The position numbers and the translations under genes were made by a program. From contig JACVJC010000002.1 of the NCBI GenBank assembly GCA_015711795.1, forward strand, positions 58,115 through 122,114: DNA of 64,000 bases, read 5' to 3'. The DNA is from Candidatus Geothermocultor quzhuomuensis. Its GTDB lineage: Bacteria; Actinomycetota; Aquicultoria; Geothermocultorales; Geothermocultoraceae. Below, piece after piece: positions 50,504 through 60,387 of this stretch. Below the pieces are notes generated by a model. The model made no database searches. It was not told where the DNA came from and worked only from the letters and a program-made list of their open reading frames with translations. Within the stretch, counting starts at the first letter, position 1, and each line of letters begins with the position of its first letter.

Positions 50504-50523
50504 AATAATAAAAAGGGTGTAAC

Positions 50524-50790
50524 ATGCTAGAAAAAGAGGAAAAGGCTAAAATTATCAAGGAATATCAGCAGCACGAGAGTGACACTGGCTCTCCAGAGGT
50601 TCAAATAGCTCTTTTGTCCAAAAGAATTAATAACCTAACTGAGCACTTAAAAATTCATAAAAAAGACTATCTTTCGCGCCGAGGGCTTTTAAAGATGGTT
50701 GGCAAAAGAAAGAGACTCCTTGATTACCTTAAAGATTCTGACATTAGTCGCTATCGAGCTATTGTTAAAAAGCTTAATTTAAGAGGTTGA
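50524..50790 (+). CDS. rpsO: 30S ribosomal protein S15
   Basis: 88-aa rRNA-binding protein of the small subunit, contacting helix 22 of 16S rRNA and bridge B4. Complete S15 with [51 protein letters not shown] after AAAGGGTG. pnp does not follow, unlike in many bacteria; the T-box and trp operon come next. Confidence 0.98.
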   Translation: MLEKEEKAKIIKEYQQHESDTGSPEVQIALLSKRINNLTEHLKIHKKDYLSRRGLLKMVGKRKRLLDYLKDSDISRYRAIVKKLNLRG

Positions 50791-50837
50791 CTTTATCTAT
50801 CATTTGTGTTAATTTTTTTTTAATTTAATATTTTGGG

Positions 50838-51110
50838 AAAGTCAGCGAAGGGGAAGAGTAAACTAAAATATACCTCCAGCGAGTAGGGGATGGTGAAAGC
50901 CCTACGGTAAATATTTTAGTTGAATGGGCCCCAGAGACACAAACCGAAAGCTAAAATCGAGTAGGCTTTGTCGGTATCTCTTCCGTTATAAGAGAAGGAT
51001 ATAAAACCTGATAAGCAGGGGAGTATCCTAGTGAGCGGGGTTAATCCAAAAAGGGTGGCACCGCGGGAGAAAATTACCTCTCGTCCCTATAGATGAGAGG
51101 TTTTTTGTTT
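50838..51110 (+). promoter_or_regulatory. T-box leader, tryptophan-specific
   Basis: Senses uncharged tRNA-Trp to permit read-through into trpE. Stem I begins around AAGAGTAAAC. The specifier loop GAATGGGCC (TGG at 50925-50927) reads a Trp codon. The T-box bulge AAGGGTGGCACCGCGGG is at 51051-51067. A terminator CCTCTC...GAGAGG plus T6 at 51077-51106 competes with the antiterminator. Promoter not certain: TTGACT overlapping the rpsO stop, with TTAATT 16 bases on, is a candidate. Confidence 0.95.
51077..51106 (+). terminator. T-box intrinsic terminator
   Basis: CCTCTC-12-GAGAGG followed by TTTTTT; the 5' arm overlaps the antiterminator side of the T-box. Confidence 0.9.
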
Positions 51111-51122
51111 TTAGGGGGTAAA

Positions 51123-52595
51123 ATGTATCAACCATGCAAGAGTGAATTTAAGAAGTTAGCTCAAAAATATAATTTAATTCCCGTTTATAAGGAAATAATC
51201 TCCGATATTGACACACCCGTTTCTGCTTTCTTGAAGCTGGTTGAGGGGGAAAATGCTTTTCTTCTTGAAAGTGTCGAAGGGGGAGAAAAGCTTGGACGGT
51301 ATTCTTTCTTGGGGAGCAATCCTTATCTTGTGGTAACTGTAAAAGATAAAGGTGTAAGGCTTAGTAATGAGGGATTAGATGAAATAAGGAAAATAAATGA
51401 CCCCTTAAGGGTAGTTGAAGAAATTATCTCTCTTTATCGACCAGCTATTTTGCCTGATTTACCACCTTTTCAGGGTGGAGCAGTTGGCTATTTAAGTTAC
51501 GATGCCGTGAGATATTTTGAGGATATTCCCAGAGAAGCAAATGATGACTTAGGACTTCCCGATATGATTTTTATGTTTACCGATACCATTCTCATTTTTG
51601 ATCATTTAAAGCATAAAATTTATGCTGTTGCTAATGCTAGGGTTGATGGAAACAAAGATGATTCATATGATAAAGCAATTGGCAAGATTGACTTATTAAT
51701 TGAGAAGCTTCGTCAACCTTTTTCTCATTCACTTTTCCCTGATTTAAGAATGAAATTTAATGGAAACTCAGAAACTAATATCAATCATCAAGATTTCATA
51801 GCTAAGGTTAAGGAAGCTAAAGATTACATTTTAGCCGGTGATGTTCTTCAAGTTGTCCTTTCTCAAAGGTTTTTAACTTCAATCAAATCTCAACCCTTTG
51901 ACATTTACCGAATTTTAAGAACAATTAACCCCTCTCCTTATATGTATTTTTTAAAGTTTAAGGAGCTTAATTTAATTGGTTCATCACCTGAACCTTTAGT
52001 AAAGGTAGAAGGGAGAAAGGTTATTACTCGACCAATTGCTGGGACTCGTCCGAGGGGGAAAAATCTTGAGGAGGATAAAAAGCTTGAGAAAGAACTTCTT
52101 TCCGACCAAAAGGAAAGAGCCGAGCATGTTATGCTGGTTGATTTAGGGCGAAATGACTTAGGAAAGGTTTGCGAATATGGCACAGTTAAAGTTGATGATT
52201 TAATGTTCATTGAAAAATATTCTCATGTCCTTCATATTGTTAGCCAAGTAAGTGGGGTTATTAAAAAAGGAAAAACTTCTTGTGATGCTTTGAGGTCAGC
52301 TTTTCCAGCTGGAACAGTAACTGGTGCACCTAAAATAAGGGCAATGGAGATAATTGATGAACTTGAACCCACTTTAAGAGGCCCCTATGCAGGAGCAGTT
52401 GGCTATCTGAGTTATTCTGGAAACTTGGATACTTGTATCACCATTAGGACAGTAGTGGTAACAGGAAACAAAGCTTATATTCAAGCAGGAGCAGGAATTG
52501 TGGCAGATTCAGTTCCGGAGAGGGAGTATCAAGAGACAGTTAACAAGGCTCAAGCTCTTCTCTCAGCTATTTATATGGCGGAGGAATTGGTATGA
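51123..52595 (+). CDS. trpE: Anthranilate synthase component I
   Basis: 490-aa chorismate-using enzyme making anthranilate with TrpG. An N-terminal TrpE domain precedes the chorismate-binding domain with [52 protein letters not shown] and [20 protein letters not shown]. The feedback motif region [16 protein letters not shown] is present. The track begins inside the T-box terminator; ATG 51123 after AGGGGG is correct. Stop overlaps trpG by 4 bases. Confidence 0.97.
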   Translation: MYQPCKSEFKKLAQKYNLIPVYKEIISDIDTPVSAFLKLVEGENAFLLESVEGGEKLGRYSFLGSNPYLVVTVKDKGVRLSNEGLDEIRKINDPLRVVEEIISLYRPAILPDLPPFQGGAVGYLSYDAVRYFEDIPREANDDLGLPDMIFMFTDTILIFDHLKHKIYAVANARVDGNKDDSYDKAIGKIDLLIEKLRQPFSHSLFPDLRMKFNGNSETNINHQDFIAKVKEAKDYILAGDVLQVVLSQRFLTSIKSQPFDIYRILRTINPSPYMYFLKFKELNLIGSSPEPLVKVEGRKVITRPIAGTRPRGKNLEEDKKLEKELLSDQKERAEHVMLVDLGRNDLGKVCEYGTVKVDDLMFIEKYSHVLHIVSQVSGVIKKGKTSCDALRSAFPAGTVTGAPKIRAMEIIDELEPTLRGPYAGAVGYLSYSGNLDTCITIRTVVVTGNKAYIQAGAGIVADSVPEREYQETVNKAQALLSAIYMAEELV

Positions 52596-53185
52596 TTTTA
52601 GTTATCGATAATTACGATTCTTTTACCTATAATTTAGTTCAATATCTTGGTGAGTTGGGAGCAAATTTAAAAGTTTACCGAAATAACAAAATAACCTTGA
52701 ATGAAATTGAAGATTTAAATCCAACCCATATTGTTATTTCACCAGGACCTTGTACCCCTAATGAAGCAGGAATTTCTATGGAGATTATTAAGAAATTTGC
52801 TCCAAGGATTCCAATTCTTGGTGTTTGCTTAGGTCATCAAGCTATTGGTCAAGTTTTTGGAGGAAAGGTTGTTCGAGCCCCCTCCCCTGTTCACGGTAAG
52901 ACTTCATCTATCTTTCATGATGGCAAGACTATTTTTCAAGGGGTTTCTAATCCGTTTATTGCTACTCGTTATCATTCTTTAATTGTTGAGAAAAAAAGTT
53001 TGCCTGACTGCTTAGAGGTTTCAGCTCAATCAGAGGATGGTTTAATTATGGGGTTAAGACACAAGGAATTTTTAACAGAAGGAGTTCAATTTCATCCTGA
53101 GTCGGTTCTCACTCTAGAAGGGAAAAAGATATTAAGTAATTTCTTAAAGATTAAATTGAAATCAAAAGTTAAGGTGAGGGGGTGA
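52592..53185 (+). CDS. trpG: Anthranilate synthase component II (glutamine amidotransferase)
   Basis: 197-aa class I glutaminase supplying ammonia to Trp[19 protein letters not shown] at the N terminus, oxyanion SPGPCTP, nucleophile Cys in [15 protein letters not shown], catalytic His and Glu in [11 protein letters not shown]. It could also serve PabB in folate synthesis. Overlaps trpE (ATGA). Confidence 0.96.
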   Translation: MILVIDNYDSFTYNLVQYLGELGANLKVYRNNKITLNEIEDLNPTHIVISPGPCTPNEAGISMEIIKKFAPRIPILGVCLGHQAIGQVFGGKVVRAPSPVHGKTSSIFHDGKTIFQGVSNPFIATRYHSLIVEKKSLPDCLEVSAQSEDGLIMGLRHKEFLTEGVQFHPESVLTLEGKKILSNFLKIKLKSKVKVRG

Positions 53186-53190
53186 ATTGA

Positions 53191-53514
53191 TTGCTTTACC
53201 GAGAAGGCTTAACTGATAGTGGTTATAATTTCCAAGTCGAAATTTTAAGTTTGGTTGATGATTTTTGCACCTGGCTTGAAGAGCAAGGGTATAAGTTCGA
53301 GAGTGAAATCCAAATTGCTCTAATGAGTTTTTTTGTCCTTTTAGAGTTAAGAGAAGCTCTTAATGAGTTAATCAATGATTATCAAAAATTACCAGTTTTT
53401 AAAAATCTTTCTCCTTTAGAAGCATATGAAACCCTAAAAAGAGAAATGGAAAAGGAAAGAAAGAAAGTGGTTAATTTTAAAACTAGAAAAAAGCGTGGAG
53501 GTGATAGAGATTGA
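53191..53514 (+). CDS. Unknown 107-aa protein inside trp operon
   Basis: No family recognised. Predicted nearly all helical, acidic N-terminal half (VEILSLVDDFCTWLEEQGYKFESEIQIAL) and a basic C terminus (KVVNFKTRKKRGGDRD). TTG start six bases after GAGGGGGTGA. It sits 5 bases behind trpG and overlaps trpD by 4 bases, so it is translated as part of the operon and was presumably kept for a reason. Length and helicity allow a chorismate-mutase-like or regulatory (anti-TRAP-like) idea, but no motif supports either. Confidence 0.7.
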   Translation: MLYREGLTDSGYNFQVEILSLVDDFCTWLEEQGYKFESEIQIALMSFFVLLELREALNELINDYQKLPVFKNLSPLEAYETLKREMEKERKKVVNFKTRKKRGGDRD

Positions 53515-54530
53515 TTCGAGAAGCAATTTCAAAAGTTGTTCACGGTGAAAAATTAAGTTTACCTGAGGCTTCTTTAGTAATGGAAGAAATTATGAGTGGT
53601 CAAGCAACAGATGCTCAAATTGCCTCTTTAATAACAGCTTTAAGAATGCGGGGAGAAACGGTTGAAGAAATCACTGGTTTCGCTAAAACAATGCGCCAAT
53701 TTGCCCAGAAGATTTATCCAAGGGAGAGGAAGTTAATTGATACCTGTGGTACTGGTGGTGATGCTGCTTGTACCTTTAATATTTCTACTGCTACGGCTTT
53801 TGTTGTAGCTGGAGCAGGCCTGGCCGTGGCTAAGCATGGTAATCGCTCAGTTTCAAGCCATTGTGGAAGTGCTGATGTTTTAGAGAGACTGGGAGTTAAG
53901 ATTGATATTCCTCCAAAAGAAGTAGCTCGTTGTATTGATGAGATTGGGGTTGGTTTTCTCTTTGCACCCACTTTTCATTTAGCAATGAAATATGCTATTG
54001 GGCCAAGAAGGGAAATTGGTATTCGAACCGTCTTTAATATTCTAGGACCTTTAACTAATCCAGCTGAAGCTTCACATCAAATTTTAGGTTGTTATGACCT
54101 TAATTTATTGCCAATTTTAGCTCAAGTATTGGGAAATTTAGGGGTTAAACATGCATTAGTTGTTCACGGAGCTGATGGTCTTGACGAATTATCAATCACC
54201 GGTGAAAGTGATGTTTGTGAGTTAATTGATGGAAAGGTGAAGTCTTTTAAAATATCTCCAGAGGAACTTAATCTTAAGAAAGCAAATTTAAGTGAGATTA
54301 CTACCCAAAATATTGATGAAAATGCAGAGATTTTAACATTAGTTCTTAAAGGTAAAGAGGGGGCTCAAAGAGATATTGTTCTTTTAAATTCAGCAGCTGC
54401 TTTTCTCGCAGCTGAGAAGGCGAGAACTTGGAATGAAGGGATAGAAATAGCAGCTAATTCAATTGATAGTGGCCAAGCTTATCAAAAACTTAAAGATTTA
54501 ATTGAGTTTACCAATAAAGTGGGCAAATAA
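53511..54530 (+). CDS. trpD: Anthranilate phosphoribosyltransferase
   Basis: 339-aa enzyme joining anthranilate with PRPP. Motifs: DTCGTGGDAACTFNISTATAF (PRPP loop), KHGNRSVSSHCGSADVLERLG, GVGFLFAPTFHLAMKYA, GPLTNPA, VHGADGLDELSITG. TTG start with GGAGGTGA upstream, overlapping the 107-aa gene. Stop overlaps trpC by one base (TAATG). Confidence 0.97.
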   Translation: MIREAISKVVHGEKLSLPEASLVMEEIMSGQATDAQIASLITALRMRGETVEEITGFAKTMRQFAQKIYPRERKLIDTCGTGGDAACTFNISTATAFVVAGAGLAVAKHGNRSVSSHCGSADVLERLGVKIDIPPKEVARCIDEIGVGFLFAPTFHLAMKYAIGPRREIGIRTVFNILGPLTNPAEASHQILGCYDLNLLPILAQVLGNLGVKHALVVHGADGLDELSITGESDVCELIDGKVKSFKISPEELNLKKANLSEITTQNIDENAEILTLVLKGKEGAQRDIVLLNSAAAFLAAEKARTWNEGIEIAANSIDSGQAYQKLKDLIEFTNKVGK

Positions 54531-55303
54531 TGTTAAAAGAAATTTTAGCTACTTGCAAAAGTCAACTTGAAAAAGTAAAAAAGGAAAAGCCCCTTTTGGA
54601 AGAAGAAAGGGAAAAAGCTTTCCTTCAAACTTCTCGAAATTTCAAGGAGGCAATTAGTAAGGAGAAGATAAGCTTAATTGCTGAGATAAAAAAAGCCTCA
54701 CCTTCCAGAGGGGTGATAAAAGAAAGATTTAATCCCTTGGAAATTGCCTTAGCTTATCAGGAAGGAGGAGCTCAAGCAATTTCTATTGTCACTGAACCCC
54801 ACTATTTTCAAGGTTCTTTAGCTTATCTTAAGATGGTTAGAGAAAAAATATCTTTGCCGATTTTAAGAAAGGATTTTATCTTTGACCCTTATCAAGTTTA
54901 TGAAACAAAAATTTCGGGAGCTGATGCTATTCTTTTAATTGCCAAGATTTTAACCTTAGAAGAGTTAAGTTTTCTTATGGAACTTTCAAGAGAACTAGGC
55001 TTAGATGCTTTAATTGAAGTCCATGATGAAGAAGATTTAAGGAAAGCTCTAACCGTTAATGCTAGTATCATCGGTATTAATCACCGTGACCTAAATAGCT
55101 TTACTATAAATTTAAGGATTTCGGAGGATTTAATTAAAAAGATTCCTTCAGGAAAGGTGGTGGTTGCTGAGAGTGGGATTAAAACTTCTGAAGATGTAAG
55201 CTACTTGCGAAAATTAGGTGTTAATGCAATTTTAGTTGGCGAAGCATTAATAGAATGTTCTGATGTTAAGGCTAAAATTACTGAGTTAGTGAGGGGAAAC
55301 TGA
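54530..55303 (+). CDS. trpC: Indole-3-glycerol-phosphate synthase
   Basis: 257-aa TIM barrel ring-closing enzyme. IAEIKKASPSRGVIKE (catalytic Lys and Glu region), LRKDFIFDPYQVYE (catalytic Lys), GINHRDLNSF, VAESGIKTSEDV, AILVGEALIE. Separate from TrpF, as in most Gram-positives. Confidence 0.96.
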   Translation: MLKEILATCKSQLEKVKKEKPLLEEEREKAFLQTSRNFKEAISKEKISLIAEIKKASPSRGVIKERFNPLEIALAYQEGGAQAISIVTEPHYFQGSLAYLKMVREKISLPILRKDFIFDPYQVYETKISGADAILLIAKILTLEELSFLMELSRELGLDALIEVHDEEDLRKALTVNASIIGINHRDLNSFTINLRISEDLIKKIPSGKVVVAESGIKTSEDVSYLRKLGVNAILVGEALIECSDVKAKITELVRGN

Positions 55304-55336
55304 AAAGGAATAAATAAAGCAAAGGGGGAAGGGTAA

Positions 55337-56689
55337 ATGGATGAAACGAAAATTATTTTGAGTGAGAAGGAAATGCCAGAAGCTTGGTATAATATTTTGC
55401 CTGATTTACCTAAGCCTTTGGATCCACCTCTTCATCCTGCAACTAAACAACCAGTTGGGCCTCAGGATTTAGCTCCTATTTTCCCAATGGAGTTAATTAA
55501 GCAGGAAGTCAGCATGGAGAGATGGATTGAAATTCCTGAAGAGGTAAGAGAAATTTATAAGCTTTACCGACCAACTCCACTTTTTAGGGCAAGGAGACTA
55601 GAGAAAGCTCTTGATACACCAGCTAAGATTTATTACAAGTATGAGGGTTGGAGTCCTCCTGGTAGTCATAAGCCCAATACAGCGATTGCCCAAGCTTACT
55701 ACAACAAAAAAGAGGGAGTTAAGCGATTAGCAACTGAAACAGGGGCTGGGCAGTGGGGTAGTGCTCTTGCTTTTGCTTGTAAACTATTGGGTCTTGAGTG
55801 CACTGTTTATATGGTGAAAGCGAGTTATCATCAGAAACCTTATCGGCGCGTTCTAATGGAAACTTGGGGCGCTAGGGTTATCCCGAGTCCCAGCGATTTA
55901 ACAAATTCAGGTCGGAAGATTTTGGAAGGTGACCCAGAATGTCCTGGAAGTCTAGGGATAGCTATCAGTGAGGCTGTTGAGGATGCCGCTACTCATGAGG
56001 ATACTAAATATTCCTTAGGGAGTGTTTTAAATCATGTCCTTTTACACCAGACTATCATTGGGCTTGAGGCAAAAAAGCAACTTGAAAAGGTTGGAGATTA
56101 CCCCGATGTCATTTTTGGGTGCATTGGCGGTGGTAGCAGCTTTGGGGGGATAAGCTTACCTTTTGTTAAGGATAAACTTGAAGGAAAAAATATTCGCTTA
56201 GTAGCGGTCGAGCCAACTGCTTGCCCTACCTTAACTAAAGGTGTTTACGCTTATGACTTTGGAGACACTGCTCAAATGGCACCTATTATTAAGATGTATA
56301 CCTTGGGGCACACATTTGTTCCAGCTCCAATTCATGCGGGTGGCTTGCGCTATCACGGGGATGCTCCAATCATTTGTTCCCTTTATAACCAGGGGATTGT
56401 TGAAGCAGAAGCTTACTATCAAAACCCTGTCTTTGAAGCTGCACTTTTATTTGCTCAAGTTGAGGGGATAGTTCCAGCACCTGAATCAGCTCATGGTCTC
56501 AAGGGAGCAATTGAGGAAGCCAAAAGGTGTAAGGAAAGTGGGGAGAAGAAAACAATTTTGCTCAATCTTACTGGCCATGGCTACTTCGATTTATCCGCTT
56601 ACGATAACTATCTTTCCAAGAAACTGGAAGATTATGAGTATCCAGCGACCAAAATCGAAGAAGCTTTAACCCACTTACCCATCATATAA
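55337..56689 (+). CDS. trpB2: TrpB2-type tryptophan synthase beta-like enzyme
   Basis: 450-aa PLP enzyme of the TrpB2 class (TIGR01415), which makes Trp from indole and serine without obligate TrpA, or uses O-phosphoserine in some archaea. Long N-terminal extension ([21 protein letters not shown]), PLP Lys in [43 protein letters not shown], and the class-specific [15 protein letters not shown] and ESAHGLKGA. Found together with TrpB1 in the same operon. GGGGGAAGGG precedes the ATG. Confidence 0.94.
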   Translation: MDETKIILSEKEMPEAWYNILPDLPKPLDPPLHPATKQPVGPQDLAPIFPMELIKQEVSMERWIEIPEEVREIYKLYRPTPLFRARRLEKALDTPAKIYYKYEGWSPPGSHKPNTAIAQAYYNKKEGVKRLATETGAGQWGSALAFACKLLGLECTVYMVKASYHQKPYRRVLMETWGARVIPSPSDLTNSGRKILEGDPECPGSLGIAISEAVEDAATHEDTKYSLGSVLNHVLLHQTIIGLEAKKQLEKVGDYPDVIFGCIGGGSSFGGISLPFVKDKLEGKNIRLVAVEPTACPTLTKGVYAYDFGDTAQMAPIIKMYTLGHTFVPAPIHAGGLRYHGDAPIICSLYNQGIVEAEAYYQNPVFEAALLFAQVEGIVPAPESAHGLKGAIEEAKRCKESGEKKTILLNLTGHGYFDLSAYDNYLSKKLEDYEYPATKIEEALTHLPII

Positions 56690-56819
56690 GACTAAAGACT
56701 GGAAAAAAAGAAAGAGTTGGCTGTCTAGTGTAACTTTAGACTTCAGTTTATAGGCTAAATATGGGTTAAACTACATTTATAGGAGTTTAGAGGAGCAATA
56801 ATTAAATAGCAACAAGCAA

Positions 56820-57485
56820 ATGGTTTACATTAAAGTTTGTGGGATTACAAACTTGGAGGACGCTTTTTTAGTAGCTGAACTGGGGGCAAATGCAATTGGC
56901 TTTGTGTTTGCCCCTAGTTCTAGAAAGGTTGAGCCCGAAATAGCTCAAGAGATTATAAGGAAGCTTCCTCCATCCATTGATAAAGTTGGTGTCTTTGTTA
57001 ATGAGGATGAAACTAAAGTAAAAGAAATAGCTTCTTTTTGTTTTTTAAACTCTCTTCAGTTTCATGGTGAGGAGGACCCGATTTATTGTTTAAATTTTGC
57101 TCCGAATTTTAAAGGAAAAATTATTAAAGCTTTTAGAATAAAAGAATATGACAGCTTAAAAAGTATCTTAGAAAAGGTGAAGGAGTTTCAAGTTGATGCT
57201 TATTTATTAGATACCTATGATAAAGAAGTTTATGGAGGAACAGGAAAAACTTTTAATTGGGATATTGCAGTTGAAGTCAAGAGATTAGGTAAGCCAGTAA
57301 TCCTTTCTGGTGGCTTAAATCCGCAAAATATCACTGAAGCAATTGAAAAAGTTAAGCCTTATGGGGTTGATGTGAGTAGTGGGGTTGAGACTTTTCCTGG
57401 CAAAAAAGACCCCGATAAATTGAGGGCATTTATTAAGGCTTGCCTGCAGACAAGTAGCGAGGAAGACCTGAAACCAAGAACTTAA
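56820..57485 (+). CDS. trpF: Phosphoribosylanthranilate isomerase
   Basis: 221-aa TIM barrel. IKVCGITNLEDAFLVAELGANAIGFVF (catalytic Cys), GVFVNED, LQFHGEED, LLDTYDKEVYGGTGKTFNWD (catalytic Asp), ILSGGLNPQNI, GVDVSSGVE. 130-base gap before it, without an evident terminator or promoter. Confidence 0.96.
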   Translation: MVYIKVCGITNLEDAFLVAELGANAIGFVFAPSSRKVEPEIAQEIIRKLPPSIDKVGVFVNEDETKVKEIASFCFLNSLQFHGEEDPIYCLNFAPNFKGKIIKAFRIKEYDSLKSILEKVKEFQVDAYLLDTYDKEVYGGTGKTFNWDIAVEVKRLGKPVILSGGLNPQNITEAIEKVKPYGVDVSSGVETFPGKKDPDKLRAFIKACLQTSSEEDLKPRT

Positions 57486-57538
57486 AACTAAACTTGACCC
57501 TAAGAAATTAGCGAGTCACAAGTTAGGAGAAACGAGAA

Positions 57539-58735
57539 ATGATGTTACCAAACAAAAAAGGTTATTTTGGTGAATTTGGTGGCAAATTTGCCCCAGAAAC
57601 CTTAATGAGTGCTTTGGAAGAATTAGAAAAAGCTTATTTTTATTTTAAGAAAAACCAAGATTTTCAAAGAGAGCTTAATTATTATTTAAAAGAATATGCC
57701 GGTCGACCCACTCCTTTATATTTTGCAAAGAAGCTTTCCAAACACTTTAAAAAAGGCAAAATTTATTTAAAGAGAGAGGATCTTCTTCATACAGGTGCTC
57801 ATAAAATTAACAATACTATTGGTCAAGCCCTTTTAGCTTTAAAGATGGGCAAGAAAAGAGTAATTGCAGAAACAGGAGCTGGTCAACATGGAGTAGCAGT
57901 AGCCACTGCTTGTGCTATCTTTGGGCTTAAGTGCCAAATTTATATGGGCGAAGAAGATATGGAAAGACAATCCCTAAATGTTTTTAAGATGCAACTTTTA
58001 GGAGCTGATGTTATTCCTGTTTCTTCAGGGAGTAAGACCTTAAAAGATGCTATTAATGAAGCTATGAGGGACTGGGTGACTAATGTCAAAACGACATTTT
58101 ATCTTTTAGGTTCAGTGGTTGGACCTCATCCTTATCCCCTAATTGTTCGGGATTTCCAAAGGATAATTGGCTTGGAAACCAAAAGGCAAATTTTAAAAAA
58201 AGAAAAAAAGCTACCTGATTATATTTTAGCTTGTGTGGGCGGGGGAAGTAATTCAATTGGTATTTTTCATCCGTTTATTGGCACTTCAACCAAGCTTATT
58301 GGGGTTGAAGCAGCAGGATTAGGCCTTAATACTAACTTGCACAGTGCTTCATTACTCAAAGGTAAAAAAGGGGTTCTTCATGGAGCATTGAGCTACATTT
58401 TGCAAGACAAATTTGGTCAAATCAAAACTACTTACTCAATTTCAGCTGGTCTTGATTATCCTGGTGTAGGTCCTGAACATGCATATTTAATGGAAAAAAA
58501 ACTGGCTACCTATGTTGCAGTGACTGACAAAGAAGCTCTTGAAGCTTTTCACCTTCTTTCTCAAACTGAGGGAATCTTACCAGCTCTTGAATGTGCTCAT
58601 GCTTTAGCTTATCTTAAGCATTTATCTCCTTATTTGAAAAAGGACCAAATTGTGGTGGTTAATCTTTCAGGCCGTGGTGATAAAGACATTCAAATTATTC
58701 AAAAGGAAACTGAAAAGAAAGTTGAGCCGAATTAG
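57539..58735 (+). CDS. trpB: Tryptophan synthase beta chain (TrpB1)
   Basis: 398-aa canonical beta subunit. [15 protein letters not shown] at the N terminus, PLP Lys in [68 protein letters not shown] at the C terminus. Overlaps trpA by 14 bases. Confidence 0.97.
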   Translation: MMLPNKKGYFGEFGGKFAPETLMSALEELEKAYFYFKKNQDFQRELNYYLKEYAGRPTPLYFAKKLSKHFKKGKIYLKREDLLHTGAHKINNTIGQALLALKMGKKRVIAETGAGQHGVAVATACAIFGLKCQIYMGEEDMERQSLNVFKMQLLGADVIPVSSGSKTLKDAINEAMRDWVTNVKTTFYLLGSVVGPHPYPLIVRDFQRIIGLETKRQILKKEKKLPDYILACVGGGSNSIGIFHPFIGTSTKLIGVEAAGLGLNTNLHSASLLKGKKGVLHGALSYILQDKFGQIKTTYSISAGLDYPGVGPEHAYLMEKKLATYVAVTDKEALEAFHLLSQTEGILPALECAHALAYLKHLSPYLKKDQIVVVNLSGRGDKDIQIIQKETEKKVEPN

Positions 58736-59519
58736 AGAGAAGTTTCGCCAATTAAAAAGAGCAAATCGAGCTGCCTTTATTCCCTTTCTAACCGCTGGTT
58801 ATCCCAATCTTCAATCCTTCCTTGATTTAATAAGGGTACTCGCATCAAATGGAGCTGATATCATTGAAATTGGATTGCCTTTCTCTGACCCACTAGCGGA
58901 TGGCCCAACTATTCAGAGGTCATCTCAGATTGCTCTAGCTCAAGGAGTTAACTTACCGCTAGTCTTTGAGATGGTCAAACAGCTTCGGGAAGAGATAGAT
59001 TTACCTTTTGTTTTAATGAGTTATTACAATCCACTTTACAAGATGGGAATAACCAAGTTTTTTAGTGAAGCTTCTAAGGCAGGCTTTGATGGGGTTATTG
59101 TTCCCGATTTACCAATTGAGGAAGCTAATTCTTGGGTAAAAAAAGCAGCTAACAAGATTGACCCTATCTTTTTAGTTGCTCCAACTAGCACTCTTCTAAG
59201 GATAAAAAAGATTACTTCTTTTTCGAAAGGTTTTGTTTATTGTGTTTCTTTAACTGGTATCACTGGGGAAAGAGAAAAACTTCCTCTTGGACTCAGAAAA
59301 TTTATTCTTCAAGTTAAAAGTGTTACTGAGAAGCCAGTGGCCGTTGGTTTTGGTATATCTAATCCTTTTCAAGTCCGAGAAGTTGCTCAAATTGCTGATG
59401 GTGTAATTATTGGAAGTGCTATAATAAACCTAATTGATTCAGAGAAGAGCAGGAAAGAGCAAATTAAGATTTTAACTTTATGGATTAAAGAGATAACTTC
59501 TTCATTGGTAAGAGAGTAA
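58722..59519 (+). CDS. trpA: Tryptophan synthase alpha chain
   Basis: TIM barrel that splits indole-3-glycerol phosphate. [33 protein letters not shown] (catalytic Glu), [25 protein letters not shown] (catalytic Asp), [22 protein letters not shown]. The track start at 58650 lies deep in trpB. TTG 58722 gives about 265 aa, the standard size, and overlaps trpB slightly, indicating coupling. Exact start uncertain. Confidence 0.95.
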   Translation: MSRIREKFRQLKRANRAAFIPFLTAGYPNLQSFLDLIRVLASNGADIIEIGLPFSDPLADGPTIQRSSQIALAQGVNLPLVFEMVKQLREEIDLPFVLMSYYNPLYKMGITKFFSEASKAGFDGVIVPDLPIEEANSWVKKAANKIDPIFLVAPTSTLLRIKKITSFSKGFVYCVSLTGITGEREKLPLGLRKFILQVKSVTEKPVAVGFGISNPFQVREVAQIADGVIIGSAIINLIDSEKSRKEQIKILTLWIKEITSSLVRE

Positions 59520-59534
59520 AAATCTTAGATAAAA

Positions 59535-60386
59535 ATGGAGAAAAGGGTTTTGGAAAAAGAAGTTCAATTAGAAAAGGATAAAAATAATACTAAGAGTGAA
59601 TCGGAAGAAATATGGTTTAGGTGTAGTGCTTGTCAGGAGCTTATTTACCGTAAGGATTTTGAAAAAAACTTTAAAGTTTGTCCTAAGTGTGACCATCATT
59701 TCCGATTGGGGGCCCTTGATAGAATTTCTTTCTTAATAGATGAAGGCACTTTTGAGGAAACAGATGCAGGTTTACGTTCAGTTGATTTCTTGGGATTTAA
59801 GGGAGCAAAAACTTATCTTGTGAGTTTAAAGCAAGCAGAGGAAAAGACTAAGCTTAAAGAAGCAGTTATAACAGGAATAGGAAAGATAGGCGGAAAACCT
59901 GTTGCTTTTGGTGTGCTTGATTTTGATTTTATTGGAGGGAGCATGGGGTCAGTTGTTGGTGAAAAAATCACTAGACTTGTTGAGAGAGCTATCGAAAACA
60001 ACCTTCCTTTAGTGATTGTTTCAGCTTCTGGTGGAGCACGGATGCAGGAGGGAGTAATTTCTTTGATGCAGATGGCGAAGACATCAGCAGCTATTAAACG
60101 TTTTTCCCAAGGGAATAAACCTTTTATTTCAATTTTAGCCAATCCGACATCAGGAGGAGTAACAGCTAGTTTTGCTAGTCTTGGCGATATAATCCTTGCA
60201 GAACCTGGAGCATTTATTGGTTTTGCTGGACCCAGGGTTATTGAACAAACAATCAAGCAAAAATTACCTAAAGGTTTTCAAACAGCCGAATTTATGCGTG
60301 AACATGGAATGGTGGATAAAGTAGTTCATCGAAAAGAATTAAAAAAAACCATTATCCAACTCTTAACTTTTCTTACGGAGAAATAA
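59535..60386 (+). CDS. accD: Acetyl-CoA carboxylase carboxyltransferase beta subunit
   Basis: 283 aa. N-terminal zinc ribbon FRCSACQELIYRKDFEKNFKVC-PKC, then the crotonase-like fold (GSMGSVVGEKITR, VSASGGARMQEGVISLMQMAKT, ANPTSGGVTASFASLGD). Makes malonyl-CoA with AccA and biotinylated AccB. Follows trpA by 15 bases, so fatty acid and Trp synthesis genes appear to share the operon. Confidence 0.96.
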   Translation: MEKRVLEKEVQLEKDKNNTKSESEEIWFRCSACQELIYRKDFEKNFKVCPKCDHHFRLGALDRISFLIDEGTFEETDAGLRSVDFLGFKGAKTYLVSLKQAEEKTKLKEAVITGIGKIGGKPVAFGVLDFDFIGGSMGSVVGEKITRLVERAIENNLPLVIVSASGGARMQEGVISLMQMAKTSAAIKRFSQGNKPFISILANPTSGGVTASFASLGDIILAEPGAFIGFAGPRVIEQTIKQKLPKGFQTAEFMREHGMVDKVVHRKELKKTIIQLLTFLTEK

Positions 60387-60387
60387 T

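Noticed and set aside
59813-60256. 147-aa minus-strand ORF
   Set aside because: Antisense shadow of accD, whose motifs are complete on the plus strand.
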